In this document: piece after piece, positions 28,487-37,892 of the stretch | Numbering within the stretch: position 1 is the first letter of the stretch | Layout of the letters: the number at the start of each line of letters is the position of its first letter | Origin: Scytonema hofmannii PCC 7110 | GTDB lineage: Bacteria; Cyanobacteriota; Cyanobacteriia; Cyanobacteriales; Nostocaceae | Assembly (NCBI RefSeq): GCF_000346485.2 | Contig: NZ_KQ976354.1 | Location: forward strand, 1,208,982 to 1,272,981 | Direction: 5' to 3' | Length of the DNA stretch: 64,000 bases | Position numbers and translations under genes: made by a program | Notes under the pieces: model-generated | Seen by the model: the letters and a program-made list of their open reading frames with translations, nothing else | Told to the model about the DNA's origin: nothing | Database searches by the model: none

Positions 28487-28764
28487 TTTTTCTTATTGAC
28501 CATAATATTGAAGGACAAGCCCTTGTTCTTCTTGGAAGCATCACTACTGGAGGTTGGCTCGACTTACTACCAATTCGCTTCGTCACCTTTGAAGAAGTTC
28601 AGTTGCCAATTAATAGCAATGACCGAATGGTTTGGCGATTTGCTCAACAGAATCGAATGATTCTGCTAACAGCTAATCGTAGTATGAAAGGAAAGGACTC
28701 ATTAGAGCAAGTCATTCGTGAGGAAAGTTCATCAACTTCTCTGCCTGTAGTTAGGGCTTGCTGA
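28483..28764 (+). pseudogene. DUF5615 PIN-like toxin, truncated at the 3' end
   Basis: The frame starts MIFLIDHNIEGQALVLLG and continues with ENRMILLTANRSMKGKDSLE, matching the DUF5615 toxin that normally follows DUF433. It stops at TSLPVVRAC, where sequence identical to an insertion-sequence end (TAGGGCTTGCTGAA, 28752-28765) begins. The last three codons and the stop come from that end. The remaining C-terminal residues of the family are missing, so the toxin is probably inactive. Confidence 0.75.
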
Positions 28765-28765
28765 A
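28752..28765. mobile_element. Relic end of an insertion sequence
   Basis: TAGGGCTTGCTGAA is identical to the first 14 bases of the terminal inverted repeat of the intact element at 56812-58511. After it the sequence diverges and no second end or transposase is found nearby. The same end also creates an R-A-C-stop tail in both interrupted genes (28764 and 58499). Confidence 0.65.
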
Positions 28766-28849
28766 TACAATCGGAAGGTAGGACAGATAAGAGTTTCAAG
28801 GTGATATAATATAGTATTGGTATATAATAGGCAATAAAGGGATGAAAGT

Positions 28850-29140
28850 ATGCAAGTTGAGCTTTCCTCAGCAGATGCAAGTTATATTAGCGAATTAGTT
28901 AAAAACGGTTACTTTCAGAACGAGGAGGAAGCCGTTGCAGCCGTTATTAGGCATGACAGGCAGCAATATGAAGCTAAAATTAACCGACTGAATACTGCGT
29001 TACAAAAGGGCATAGATGATGTAAAGGCAGGCAGAGTCACCCCTTACACGTTAGAGCTATTAGATGAGCTATTTGAGGAGGCGTTGGCGGAAGAGGAAAG
29101 AGGCGAACCATTAGAGATTGATGCCGATGTTATCCCTTGA
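28850..29140 (+). CDS. ParD-like antitoxin
   Basis: A 96-residue protein. The N-terminus VELSSADASYISELVKNGYF with EEEAVAAVIRHDR is typical of ParD/CopG ribbon-helix-helix antitoxins, followed by an acidic C-terminal toxin-binding helix. A good -10-like TATAAT lies upstream near 28806. The 3' end overlaps the ParE-like gene by about 20 bp. Confidence 0.82.
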   Translation: MQVELSSADASYISELVKNGYFQNEEEAVAAVIRHDRQQYEAKINRLNTALQKGIDDVKAGRVTPYTLELLDELFEEALAEEERGEPLEIDADVIP

Positions 29141-29420
29141 ATTGACTGAAAGTGCCAAAAAAGATTTAAAGAGTATCACGCGATACACTAAGCGGGAATG
29201 GGGTAAAGAGCAGGCAGTTGCCTATAAAGCTATGCTGGATAAGCAGTTTGATTTGCTCAGACAAAATCCCCGCATGGGACATCAAAAGTCCGAAGTAAGA
29301 GAGGGTATTTTGTGTGTGGCAGCAAGACAACATCTTATTTTTTACCAGCTAGAAGATACCACCATTTATGTCTTGCGTATCTTACATAGCAGTATGGATT
29401 ACGCACGGCAGTTGCAATAG
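29121..29420 (+). CDS. ParE/RelE-like toxin
   Basis: About 99 residues. LELTESAKKDLKSITRYTKR at the N-terminus and YQLEDTTIYVLRILHSSMD at the C-terminus are the usual ParE-type signatures. ATG codons at 29121 and 29127 are both plausible starts. It is the toxin partner of the overlapping ParD-like protein, and the pair looks intact. Confidence 0.85.
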   Translation: MPMLSLELTESAKKDLKSITRYTKREWGKEQAVAYKAMLDKQFDLLRQNPRMGHQKSEVREGILCVAARQHLIFYQLEDTTIYVLRILHSSMDYARQLQ

Positions 29421-29536
29421 GGTGTAATGAACGGCTGTAACTTTTCGTTCCAGCCGTTTGCTGTATTGGAGTCAAGACGTTTCATGAACTTTCTTGCCTA
29501 TACTGAAAAGGGCTAATAGCTATCGCATACTGGAAC

Positions 29537-30226
29537 TTGCAGCGATCGCCATTTGAGCCTTTTCGGAACGCTGCATCTGAAGATGAAATCGGAGATTGCA
29601 TTTTTAAATTGTGGCAGATAAAAGCTGAACTAAGACGAGAAGCTAAACGAGATAACACTTCTCGTCAGGAGTCAGATATACCAAAATTATGGGTACTCAC
29701 TCCAACTGCGTCTTCAAAAGTATTATCTAGCTTTGGTGCTACTCAAAAAAAAGGTTGGTTACCTGGAGTACATTTCACCGACAATGCTTTACGAACAGCA
29801 ATTGTTGCAATTCATCAACTTCCTGATATCTCAGAAACATTATGGCTAAGGATTCTTGGACGAGGAAGCATACAAGAAAAAGCAATATTAGAATTACAAT
29901 CATTATCAATACATCATCCATTCCGTCAAGCTACGCTAGAATTAGTTTACAATTTGCAGAAAAATTTAAGAGTTAATCAACCTTTGGAGCCAGATGATAG
30001 GGAGTTAATTATGCGGTTAGAACCACTTTACCAACAAGACCGAGAGCTTGCTAAGCTTGAAGAAAGACGACAAATTATTGAAAATATGCTTGAAGTCCGC
30101 TTTGGCTCACTAGATAGCGAACTGATAACTCTCGTATCAACAATATCAACTTTACCAGCAAAAGAATTTACCCCCTTACTTATGCAACTATCTAGAGAAG
30201 AATTAATTGCAAGATTTGGTACTTAA
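29537..30226 (+). pseudogene. Cyanobacterial protein of unknown function, 5'-truncated
   Basis: The frame is open from just after a TGA at 29504-29506 and contains no ATG until far inside; a TTG at 29537 is the only start-like codon early on. The sequence looks protein-like from before that codon (IAYWNLQRSPFEPFRNA), so the true N-terminus is missing. The body includes PKLWVLTPTASSKVLSSFGA and LWLRILGRGSIQEKAILEL. The C-terminal helical tail (RRQIIENMLEVRFGSL) resembles tails of cyanobacterial PD-(D/E)xK/DUF4351-like proteins. Function is unknown. Confidence 0.6.
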
Positions 30227-30466
30227 TCTTCATAAATTCTTGGAGAATATAGATGAACAACGGATATTTGTTAACCAAGTTCCACTCATAATCTTAGGAT
30301 CGGAGTGAATAATTTGTCGCTCCCGTAAATGCGATTGAATGTCCATCTTTGCCATACTAGCCAGAAATCGAACATAAAAAAAGTTATGTAACCGCAGCCT
30401 GTAGCAGACGAACGCAGATAAATCTGTACTTTATTCAAGTGAGAACCGCTATAGTCATGTATTTTC

Positions 30467-31190
30467 TTACCTATATCCTGTAGCATCGGAAGGTTTACTA
30501 ACCTCTTGCACCTCCTGAATATAACGAAAAGCATCAGGTTGAGAGCCGTCGAGATCGCTAAAGTTATAGATTTGTGCCAGTTGACCGCTTGAAAGGGACT
30601 GACCGTTCCATTGAGCAACTTCCAAATCGCTAGCTAGATGAGCGACAGCTCGTCCGATGTAATGCGGCGTTTCGGAGATGACGAAGTGCGGTTCTTTTGC
30701 AATCGCATCCCGCCAATTTGCTTCACTCACTCCAAAATGCTCCAGCATAATCTCCGATCGCATCCAGCCTGGAGTCAGAGCCACAGCGGTGCAGTTATAC
30801 GGCTGAAGCTCTTGCGCTAGCGACCATGCCATACGTATGACAGAAGTTTTGGCAAGGTCATAAAACAGTGAGAGTCGGTAGTGGGTGTCGTTGTATTCAG
30901 CCGTACCATCGGTGACTTCCACCACTAGCGAGCCTGGATTTTTGATTAAAAGCGGTAGTGCAAAGTGGTTAGTAATAATGTGAGTGTCGATCGCTAACCT
31001 TAACATCCGAAGTCCTTTGTCGAGAGAGTGTTTCCACACGGGAGTATTCCACTCTGCTAGGTATTCAGCCCCCCAAATATCGTTAACTAACACATCCAAA
31101 CGACCTTGCTCGTCTTCGATACGAGCTATCAGTGCTTGCACTTGCAGGGGATCTAAATGATCGACTTGAATGGCAATTCCCTGTCCGCCT
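30467..31190 (-). pseudogene. Short-chain dehydrogenase/reductase, N-terminally truncated
   Basis: The minus strand encodes an SDR from about the third beta-strand onward: QGIAIQVDHLDP, RLDVLVNDIWG, catalytic YDLAK (Tyr-x-x-x-Lys), and a PGWMRSE segment after the active site. The N-terminal cofactor-binding glycine motif is missing. Similarity ends at about 31190, exactly where the duplicated toxin block begins, so insertion of that block removed the 5' end. An internal ATG (31141) would give 224 residues but no Rossmann glycine loop. Confidence 0.8.
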
Positions 31191-31241
31191 GCCTGACTTA
31201 GTACAAGACTTAGACAACCTCGAACGTGTGCTTAGCGAACG

Positions 31242-31727
31242 ATGATTGTCATTTGCGACACCTCTCCTCTGTGCTACTTGTTATTAATTGGACAAGTTGG
31301 TATCTTACCGCAACTTTTTGGACGCATCATCATCCCTAATGCTGTTCGGGAAGAACTTTTAAATGAAAATGCTGATGCGATCGTCCAAAACTGGATTGCT
31401 CAACCTCCGAATTGGTTGGAAATTCACAAAGTTGAACATTTACTCTCAGATTTACCAAGCAAACTTGGTTCTGGCGAGTGCGAAGCCATTTCGTTAGCAG
31501 TCGCGTTAAAAGCAAATCTTCTCATCATGGATGATTGGGAAGCACGACAAGCAGCGAGTAATCGTGGATTCACAGTCACTGGACTGTTAGGTATCCTCTA
31601 TCGTGCGGGAATGAGCGATCTACTTGATTTTCCCAATGCCATCTTTCAACTTCAATCTACAACTTTTCGAGCTTCGCCTTCTTTAATTGAGAGTTTCTTG
31701 AGCCGCTACAGACAGGAAAAACGTTAG
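31242..31727 (+). CDS. DUF3368 PIN-like toxin, copy 2 (orphan)
   Basis: The protein is identical over all 161 residues to the toxin at 21407-21892. Its UPF0175 antitoxin gene is absent apart from the 3' tail, so the toxin would have to be neutralised in trans by the antitoxin at 21141, or is not expressed. The original promoter was left behind with the antitoxin. Confidence 0.85.
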   Translation: MIVICDTSPLCYLLLIGQVGILPQLFGRIIIPNAVREELLNENADAIVQNWIAQPPNWLEIHKVEHLLSDLPSKLGSGECEAISLAVALKANLLIMDDWEARQAASNRGFTVTGLLGILYRAGMSDLLDFPNAIFQLQSTTFRASPSLIESFLSRYRQEKR

Positions 31728-31755
31728 TAGAAATTTTAGTGGAATATAAGCTTAT

Positions 31756-32418
31756 ATGAAAACTAACAATTTCCCGCATATGTTACCTAGACTTTCTGAT
31801 CCCTGGCAGATAAGTAGTTATACACAGCGTCGCCATAAAATTCAAACACTAAATTACGGTTACAATGAGATTCAAGAAGCTCTCAATGCTTTAGAGCAAT
31901 GCTTAGAAACTATTTCACTACTTACGCTTCCCCCTATAGAATCTATTCCAGAATCTATAAGGGAGTCTTGGGATTTTTCAACTGAAGAATTAGCAGAAAG
32001 GATGCCAACATTAGATGACTTCAAATTTAATCAAGTCACAGAATTTTTAAAAGAAGAAGCAGCTGAATCTATTTCTAGACAAATGATTGAGGATGTCGCA
32101 TCATGGTGAATTTGGTCAGTAATACAAGATATTATTCAAGTAATTTTAAGATGGCTAGAAGACTCTTTGAGGAAGATAAATAATGATGTTTTAGTTTCAC
32201 GTTTTATTAAGATTGCTCAACATTATTGGCTGCGTATTGAACCACGTTTAGCAGAATCTCTCTTAAGCCGTAGTGCTATCATAGGTGGGGAAAAAGCTTT
32301 ACCTCTTCTTGAATCTGTAGAAACTAACACGCAAGCTTTGTCAAAAGTAAAAGCTACAGCACAAGATTATAAAGAATTGATATTAGGAGTTGGTCATAAA
32401 AATTCAAGCTTTGGTTAG
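31756..32418 (+). pseudogene. Unknown protein, broken copy
   Basis: It is nearly identical to 21921-22583, but TGG is changed to TGA at codon 118 (near 32107), splitting the frame into 117 and about 100 codons. A second change near 32409 alters the last residues. The rest of the reading frame is still intact, so the mutation is recent. Confidence 0.88.
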
Positions 32419-32440
32419 GTAGGAACAAACAAAAATATTT

Positions 32441-32661
32441 CAGATGTTGAATTAGGGGAAGCTGGCTCAAAATGCAGTACCATAAATTGGTCTGGACGTA
32501 AACCAACTGACTCATAAGTACGCCCACTGCGTTCGTCCGAAGGACGCGACGAAGCCGTTCGCGCTCACTGAACTTCAAATGCATTACCACCAGCCAATAC
32601 TTCCACTACTGTACCTACCTGTCCGCATAACAGATTGTAATCGGGAAGGTCAATGGTTTTA
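32441..32661 (-). pseudogene. DUF4926 gene remnant
   Basis: The minus strand reads TIDLPDYNLLCGQVGTVVEV and GGNAFEVQ, then a stop and a short GC-rich dispersed repeat (GAGCGCGAACGGCTTCGTCG). It resumes as GRTYESVGLRPDQFMVLHFE. These two pieces make up a DUF4926-type protein, interrupted by the repeat. A shorter remnant follows copy 1 at about 22610-22640, and a third lies at 37893-37989. Confidence 0.55.
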
Positions 32662-33124
32662 AAGACAACGTTACTGTTTGCAAATTTTAGAGTTACTAAA
32701 TATGTAGATGTGCTTTATTCATTAGTGGTTTGCATCACTAGTGTTGTCACTGAAATATTTGAGGGAGTGCAATGCCCATTGCTTGCCTTCGAGACAGCTT
32801 GTCTTGAGTCGCGAATGTTCTTAATAATCATCGGTTAGTGTCGCGATTCGGCTAAAGCCGAAAAGCTCCGCTTATCGCGTCCTGATTATTCAAGTTTCAT
32901 TAAATAGTTCAATATTCTAAATGATGAAAACGAGCCAATGACATTTTATTTCTAAATCTGCATAGGTAGAAAAATGTATTCTTTGTTGCAGGTCTAGGCA
33001 ATTCAATTTTCAAAAAAAAGGTGGTATCGTCAAGAAGAGGTAGTTTAAACAGTATGGCCTATTTAAACGCAATCGGCTGTGAGAGATTAGCAATCAATCG
33101 CTGATATGATTTTGGGGGACTTTT
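32662..33124. other. Spacer upstream of the TpsA gene
   Basis: No gene is supported; the 61-codon frame at 32653-32838 has no family character. Bases 33030-33110 resemble the region just upstream of the 22757 exoprotein (TATTTAAACRCAATCGGCTG, AATCAA, TGATTTTG-GG-ACTTTTATGG), so leader and ribosome-binding site are part of the duplicated unit. Sequence around 32965-33010 resembles 38031-38085 upstream of the biosynthetic cluster. Confidence 0.5.
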
Positions 33125-36100
33125 ATGGCTCAGTGTTCGCAGCGACAGAACTGGAAATTATTGCTGGTCATTACATTGGTGTTTTGTGGAGTCAGCACCA
33201 ACTCTAGAAATTGTGCTCTAGCCCAGCTCGCACCTGATACTACTCTGGGTGCTGAAAGGTCTGTTGTTACTCCCAATATTCTTATCAACAATCAGCTTAG
33301 CGATCGCATTGATAGCGGAGCGATTCGAGGAGCAAACCTATTCCATAGTTTTAGTGAATTTAATGTTGGTAATCAACGGGGTGTGTACTTCACCAATCCT
33401 GTTGGAATTCAGAACATTTTGAGTCGCGTGACGGGGAATAATCCCTCCAATATTCAAGGGACGCTCGGTGTATTGGGTAATGCCAATCTGTTTCTAATTA
33501 ACCCAAATGGAATCATTTTTGGGCAAAATGCCAGTTTGGATGTGAATGGTTCGTTTGTGGCGACGACAGCGAACGGGATTCAGTTTGGAAACTTAGGGAC
33601 TTTTAGTGCGACAAATCCAGAAGCACCTTCATCGTTACTGACTATTAATCCTTCAGCGTTGTTTTTTAATCAGATTAATCAAACTGCATCGATTCAGAAT
33701 AATTCAATTGCAGATGCAGGAAAAGACCCTGCAGGTATTGGCACCATTGGTTTGCGGGTTCCAGATGGTAAGAGTTTGCTGCTTGTTGGTGGTAATGTCA
33801 GCATGGACGGGGGAGAATTGAATGCTTATGGTGGGCGAATCGAGTTGGGAGGATTGGCTGCTCCTGGTAATATAGCACTTTTGTCAGATGGTAATAATTT
33901 CAGGTTAACCTTTCCTGAAAATGTTCCGCGAGCAGATATATCTCTGACCAATGGAGTTGGGGTATATGTGGAAGCTGCTGGTGGTGGAAGTATTGCTATC
34001 AATTCCCGCAATTTAGAGATTTTAGACGGTAGTGAAATTGTTGGAGGGATCGGACCAGGTTTAGGGACAACAGGAACTCAGGCAGGAAGTATCACAATTG
34101 ATGCTACAGGGCAAATAAAACTTGCAGGGACAAATAGCGTAATTGCCAACGCAGTTCGAGAAGAAGCAGTAGGTAATGCTGGTAATATCACGATTAAAAC
34201 TGGCTCTCTTTCTGTGACTGATAGTACTCAAATTAGTTCGTTCACCCGAGGACAAGGAAATGCTGGAAATATAACGATTCAAGCAAGAGATGCAGTCACT
34301 TTTGATGGAGGACTTTTATCAAGCGGAGTTGATAGCAGTGCAGTGGGGAATGCTGGAAAAATTGACATCACTACTGGTTCGCTTTCTCTAACAAATGGCG
34401 CTCAAATAATTTCCTTAACTAGAGGACAAGGGAATGCGGGCAATATAACCATTCAGGCAAAGGATGCAGTTACTTTTGACGGCTTTAAATTTTTGAACGA
34501 TAAAAGTAGTTTTTTTACAGTCTTACTGAGTAATGTGGAGGCTGGTGCAGTAGGCAATGGTGGTAATATCGATATCACTGCCGGTTCATTATCTCTAACT
34601 AATGGTGGACAATTATTGGCTGGAGTGAATGGAAAAACTAATACGCTTCCCGGTGGGGAAGGTACTGCTGGTAATGTAAAGATCAACGTGCGTGACTCCT
34701 TTACAATCTCTGGGACAGATAGCAGAATTTCTGGACGTTTGGATACTGGAGCCGTAGGACGAGGTGGAGATATCAACGTTCAAGCTGGAAATGTTTTTGT
34801 AAAAGATGGTGGGGAAATCGCTGCTTTTACTGACGGGAAAGGGGATGCAGGTAACATTTCCATTGGATCTCGTAATGTAATTTCTCTAGATAGAAGTGCC
34901 GTTGCAAACTTAGTTCTTAGTCGTGAAGCTATTGGTAATGCAGGAAAAATTGACATTACTACTGGTTCACTTTCTCTAACAAATGGCGCTCAAGTAAGTT
35001 CTTCCACTCGTGGACAAGGAAATGCGGGAAGTATCACCATTCAGGCAAAGAATGGGGTTACTTTTGACGGATTCCAATTCTTTGACAATAAAAGTAGTAT
35101 TTCTTACACGGCAATACTTAGTGAGGTGGACGCTGGTGCAGTAGGTAATGGTGGTAATATCAATATCACTGCTGGCTCATTATCCTTGACAAATGGCGGA
35201 ACATTACAGACTGGTATTCGTGAAAAATCTGAGACTCTTCCTGGTGGTCGAGGTATCGGTGGTACAGTAGATATTAACGTGCGTGATACACTGACAATTT
35301 CTGGCGCAGATAGTAGCATCCTTGGAAGTTTAGGTACTGGTGCAATTGGGCGTTCTGGGGATATCAAAGTTCAAGCTGGAAATGTTTTCGTAAAAGAGGG
35401 TGGGCAAATAATTTCTAGCACTTTTGGTAAAGGTAATGCAGGTAATATTTCCATCACAGCTAGTAATGCCATATCTCTAAATACATCATATATTATTAAC
35501 AATGTCCAGGATCGTCAAGCAGAAGGCAATGCTGGAAAAATTGACATCATAACTGGTTCGCTGACTGCAACTAATGGCGCTCAAATCAATTCCTTTACTC
35601 GCGGACAAGGAAATGCAGGCAATATCACGATTCAAGCTAGGAATACAGTCATTTTTGATGGGAAAGATGATGATGGACTTCCCAGTGCTTCTTTTAGTGA
35701 TGTGCAAGCTGGTGCGGTGGGTAATGGTGGCAGTATAAATATTACGGCTAGCAACTTGTTTCTAACAAACGGTGGCGACTTAGGTGTTGGCGTCTTCGGA
35801 ACCTCTGGCAATCTTCCACCTGGAGAAGGTAATGGTGGCATCATAAATATAAACGTGCGGGATACACTTACCGTTTCAGGGACGGATAGTATTATACGAT
35901 CGGGTTTAGGTATTGAAACTTTAGGGCGTAGTGGCGATATTGAAATTGAAAGTGGGAAAGTTGAAATCATAGACGGTGGAATTATCACTAGTCGTAGCAG
36001 AGGAAGAGGTGCAGCAGGCAAGATTGATATCAAAGCTAACTCTGTCCGCCTCAATAAAGGTCAAATCATTGCCCAAACAGCTTCTAGTGATGGAGGGAAT

Positions 36101-36718
36101 ATCAATTTAAACCTTGGACAATACTTATTTCTACGCAATGGAAGCCAAATTTCCACCACTGCAGGCACAGCCCAAGCAGGTGGCAATGGTGGCAACATCA
36201 CAATTAATACACCCTTCCTCATCGCAGTTCCTGATGAAAACAGCGACATTACAGCCAATGCCTTCAGGGGTACAGGTGGTAATGTTAACATCAATGCACG
36301 TGGAATTTTTGGTATTGAAGCCCGTCCCCAACCATCAAACCGAACAAATGATATTACTGCAAGTTCAGACCTTGGTTTATCGGGAACTATTAATGTTAAT
36401 TCTCCTGATAACAGTTCCATTCAAAATAGTCTCACCGAACTCCCCACAAACGCGATCGATACCAACACACTTATCGCTAATAGTTGCATAGTCCGCAGTC
36501 AAAAAAAACAACAGGGTAGTTTCACCATTACGGGTACAGGTGGTTTACCTCATCGTCCCGGTGAAATGTCGGGGTCAAGTTATTCTACAGGTGATGTCCG
36601 TAATGTCACGATTGAAAATACATCACGTCTTTGGAAGAAAGGCGACCCTATTATTGAACCACAAGGAGTTTATCGACTCTCAAATGGTCAATTGGTGATG
36701 AGTCGAGAGTGTCAGTAG
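33125..36718 (+). CDS. TpsA-type filamentous haemagglutinin-like exoprotein
   Basis: A 1197-residue paralogue of the protein at 22757. It starts at MAQCSQRQNWKLLLVITLVF with GGGGG 6-7 bp upstream. It has a signal peptide (cleavage near CALAQ) and a TPS domain (GANLFHSFSEFNVGNQRG, NLFLINPNGIIFGQNASLDV). Repeated beta-helix units contain GNAGNITIQARDAVTFDG and GNGGNIDITAGSLSL. The C-terminal domain reads NTLIANSCIVRS, GTGGLPHRPGE, KGDPIIEPQGVYRLSNGQL, SRECQ. The ends are far more similar to the paralogue than the middle, which differs in number and type of units. No TpsB is adjacent. Confidence 0.92.
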   Translation: MAQCSQRQNWKLLLVITLVFCGVSTNSRNCALAQLAPDTTLGAERSVVTPNILINNQLSDRIDSGAIRGANLFHSFSEFNVGNQRGVYFTNPVGIQNILSRVTGNNPSNIQGTLGVLGNANLFLINPNGIIFGQNASLDVNGSFVATTANGIQFGNLGTFSATNPEAPSSLLTINPSALFFNQINQTASIQNNSIADAGKDPAGIGTIGLRVPDGKSLLLVGGNVSMDGGELNAYGGRIELGGLAAPGNIALLSDGNNFRLTFPENVPRADISLTNGVGVYVEAAGGGSIAINSRNLEILDGSEIVGGIGPGLGTTGTQAGSITIDATGQIKLAGTNSVIANAVREEAVGNAGNITIKTGSLSVTDSTQISSFTRGQGNAGNITIQARDAVTFDGGLLSSGVDSSAVGNAGKIDITTGSLSLTNGAQIISLTRGQGNAGNITIQAKDAVTFDGFKFLNDKSSFFTVLLSNVEAGAVGNGGNIDITAGSLSLTNGGQLLAGVNGKTNTLPGGEGTAGNVKINVRDSFTISGTDSRISGRLDTGAVGRGGDINVQAGNVFVKDGGEIAAFTDGKGDAGNISIGSRNVISLDRSAVANLVLSREAIGNAGKIDITTGSLSLTNGAQVSSSTRGQGNAGSITIQAKNGVTFDGFQFFDNKSSISYTAILSEVDAGAVGNGGNINITAGSLSLTNGGTLQTGIREKSETLPGGRGIGGTVDINVRDTLTISGADSSILGSLGTGAIGRSGDIKVQAGNVFVKEGGQIISSTFGKGNAGNISITASNAISLNTSYIINNVQDRQAEGNAGKIDIITGSLTATNGAQINSFTRGQGNAGNITIQARNTVIFDGKDDDGLPSASFSDVQAGAVGNGGSINITASNLFLTNGGDLGVGVFGTSGNLPPGEGNGGIININVRDTLTVSGTDSIIRSGLGIETLGRSGDIEIESGKVEIIDGGIITSRSRGRGAAGKIDIKANSVRLNKGQIIAQTASSDGGNINLNLGQYLFLRNGSQISTTAGTAQAGGNGGNITINTPFLIAVPDENSDITANAFRGTGGNVNINARGIFGIEARPQPSNRTNDITASSDLGLSGTINVNSPDNSSIQNSLTELPTNAIDTNTLIANSCIVRSQKKQQGSFTITGTGGLPHRPGEMSGSSYSTGDVRNVTIENTSRLWKKGDPIIEPQGVYRLSNGQLVMSRECQ

Positions 36719-36840
36719 TTACTGTCAAAAGTCCTTTGTCATTGGTCATTAGTAAGAGTTTCAAACTTGTTTATGTTTCGTAACATAGTTTAGTTTATTT
36801 CAACCGACTTACTTATTGGGTAAGAATATAATTAGAGTGT

Positions 36841-37023
36841 ATGCCAAAAAAAATCAGAGAATTAAAAAGCCTGTTACTACAAGCAGGATTTACATATAAA
36901 CCTGGGAAAGGTAGTCATACTAACTGGTTTAATCCTTTACTGTTAGGTAGAGTTACTTTATCGGGCAAAGATGGAGATGATGCTAGATCTTATCAGGAAA
37001 AAGACGTAAAAAATGCAATTTGA
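36841..37023 (+). CDS. HicA-like mRNA interferase toxin
   Basis: A 60-residue protein with the HicA/YcfA pattern: MPKKIRELKSLLLQAGF, GKGSHTNWF carrying the catalytic His, VTLSGKDGDD and a C-terminal EKDVKNAI. HicA cleaves mRNA. No HicB antitoxin is recognisable downstream; only a 29-codon overlapping frame (from 37013, MQFDWVETIRREQQEEEQ) follows. It is therefore orphaned, or its partner is decayed. Confidence 0.75.
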   Translation: MPKKIRELKSLLLQAGFTYKPGKGSHTNWFNPLLLGRVTLSGKDGDDARSYQEKDVKNAI

Positions 37024-37167
37024 TTGGGTAGAAACAATTAGAAGAGAGCAGCAGGAGGAAGAACAAAAAAGAACAAGAACTCACCCAAGCAGTCCTGAAT
37101 GATTCAAGATGGGCGATCGACCTAAATTCATCTTAGAATAAGATATCGATTAAAAAACACGACTACC

Positions 37168-37395
37168 ATGAGTGCTCATCCCCTCCTCAAAATTGAAATT
37201 TCTCAACTTAGTATCGCTGAGCGCATCCAACTTGCTGAAGATCTTTGGGACAGCATCCTAGAGCAGCAAGACGAAGTTCTTTTTACCGACGCACAGCAGC
37301 AAGAACTCGATCTCCGCCTAGAAAGATATCACCAAGAACCTACCTCTGGCTCGACATGGGAGGAAGTCAAGCAAAGATTAGGCTTTTCCCAATGA
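37168..37395 (+). CDS. Addiction-module antitoxin of a ParE-type pair
   Basis: A 75-residue protein, EISQLSIAERIQLAEDLWDS and a C-terminal TSGSTWEEVKQRL. This is the common 'addiction module' family that precedes ParE toxins. Its stop overlaps the toxin start (ATGA at 37392). The toxin gene is broken, so this antitoxin appears to be left without a functional partner. Confidence 0.8.
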   Translation: MSAHPLLKIEISQLSIAERIQLAEDLWDSILEQQDEVLFTDAQQQELDLRLERYHQEPTSGSTWEEVKQRLGFSQ

Positions 37396-37688
37396 GCTAT
37401 AAACTTATCATTCGTCCAGAAGCAGAATTGGATATTCAAGACGCTTTTGAGTGGTACGAAGCATAAACTTTAGGATTAGGCTCTGAGTTTGTCCGAGCAG
37501 TCGATACTTGTTTATCAGGGATTGGACGTAACCCCCTCATCTATTCAATGACTTACAAACAAGCACGACGAGCATTAGTTCGACGTTTTCCCTACGCAAT
37601 CCTTTACGTGTTTGAGCAAGACATCGTTTCTATCATTGCTTGCTTTCACAGCAAACGTAATCCTAAATCATGGCAAGATAGGCTTTAA
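37392..37688 (+). pseudogene. ParE-like toxin with premature stop
   Basis: The frame reads MSYKLIIRPEAELDIQDAFE, WYEA, then TAA. It continues in the same frame as LGLGSEFVRAVDTCLSGIGR and FPYAILYVFEQDIVSIIACF to a natural end, KSWQDRL. One base change (a sense codon to TAA at codon 25) inactivates an otherwise complete 98-residue ParE toxin. Confidence 0.88.
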
Positions 37689-37861
37689 AGAGGGAGCATC
37701 CCAATTTGGAAAAAACACCTGGCGATGTTCGTAATCGCGGCTATACAAGCTAAGTCCGCCTGCGCGGACTAATACGAAGTCCACGTAGGTGGACTTTGTT
37801 TGTATAGCCCCAGAATTCCATTCTTGCAGGCTTTTGCCAAAACGGGATGCTCCCTTTAAAG
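37683..37861. mobile_element. MITE-like element
   Basis: It is about 179 bp and bounded by near-perfect terminal inverted repeats: CTTTAAAGAGGGAGCATCCC on the left, and the complement of GGGATGCTCCCTTTAAAG on the right with a 2-base gap. A second nested inverted repeat (GGCTATACAA/TTGTATAGCC at 37739/37799) encloses another hairpin. There is no coding capacity. The left end overlaps the last codons of the broken ParE gene. Confidence 0.7.
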
Positions 37862-37892
37862 ACTAAGCAAAACCATCTACCCGTCTGATTAC

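Larger units (their letters stand above)
31193..32425. repeat. Segmental duplication, copy 2 (partner 21358-22591)
   Basis: This is the second copy of the 1.23-kb block. It begins inside the antitoxin gene, so only the last 16-17 codons of UPF0175 are present. It carries an identical DUF3368 gene and a nonsense-mutated copy of the unknown gene. Its left junction truncates the SDR gene, identifying this copy as the inserted one. Confidence 0.88.

Noticed and set aside
32653..32838. 61-codon plus-strand frame
   Set aside because: No recognisable domain; it overlaps the DUF4926 remnant on the other strand and has no convincing start signal.
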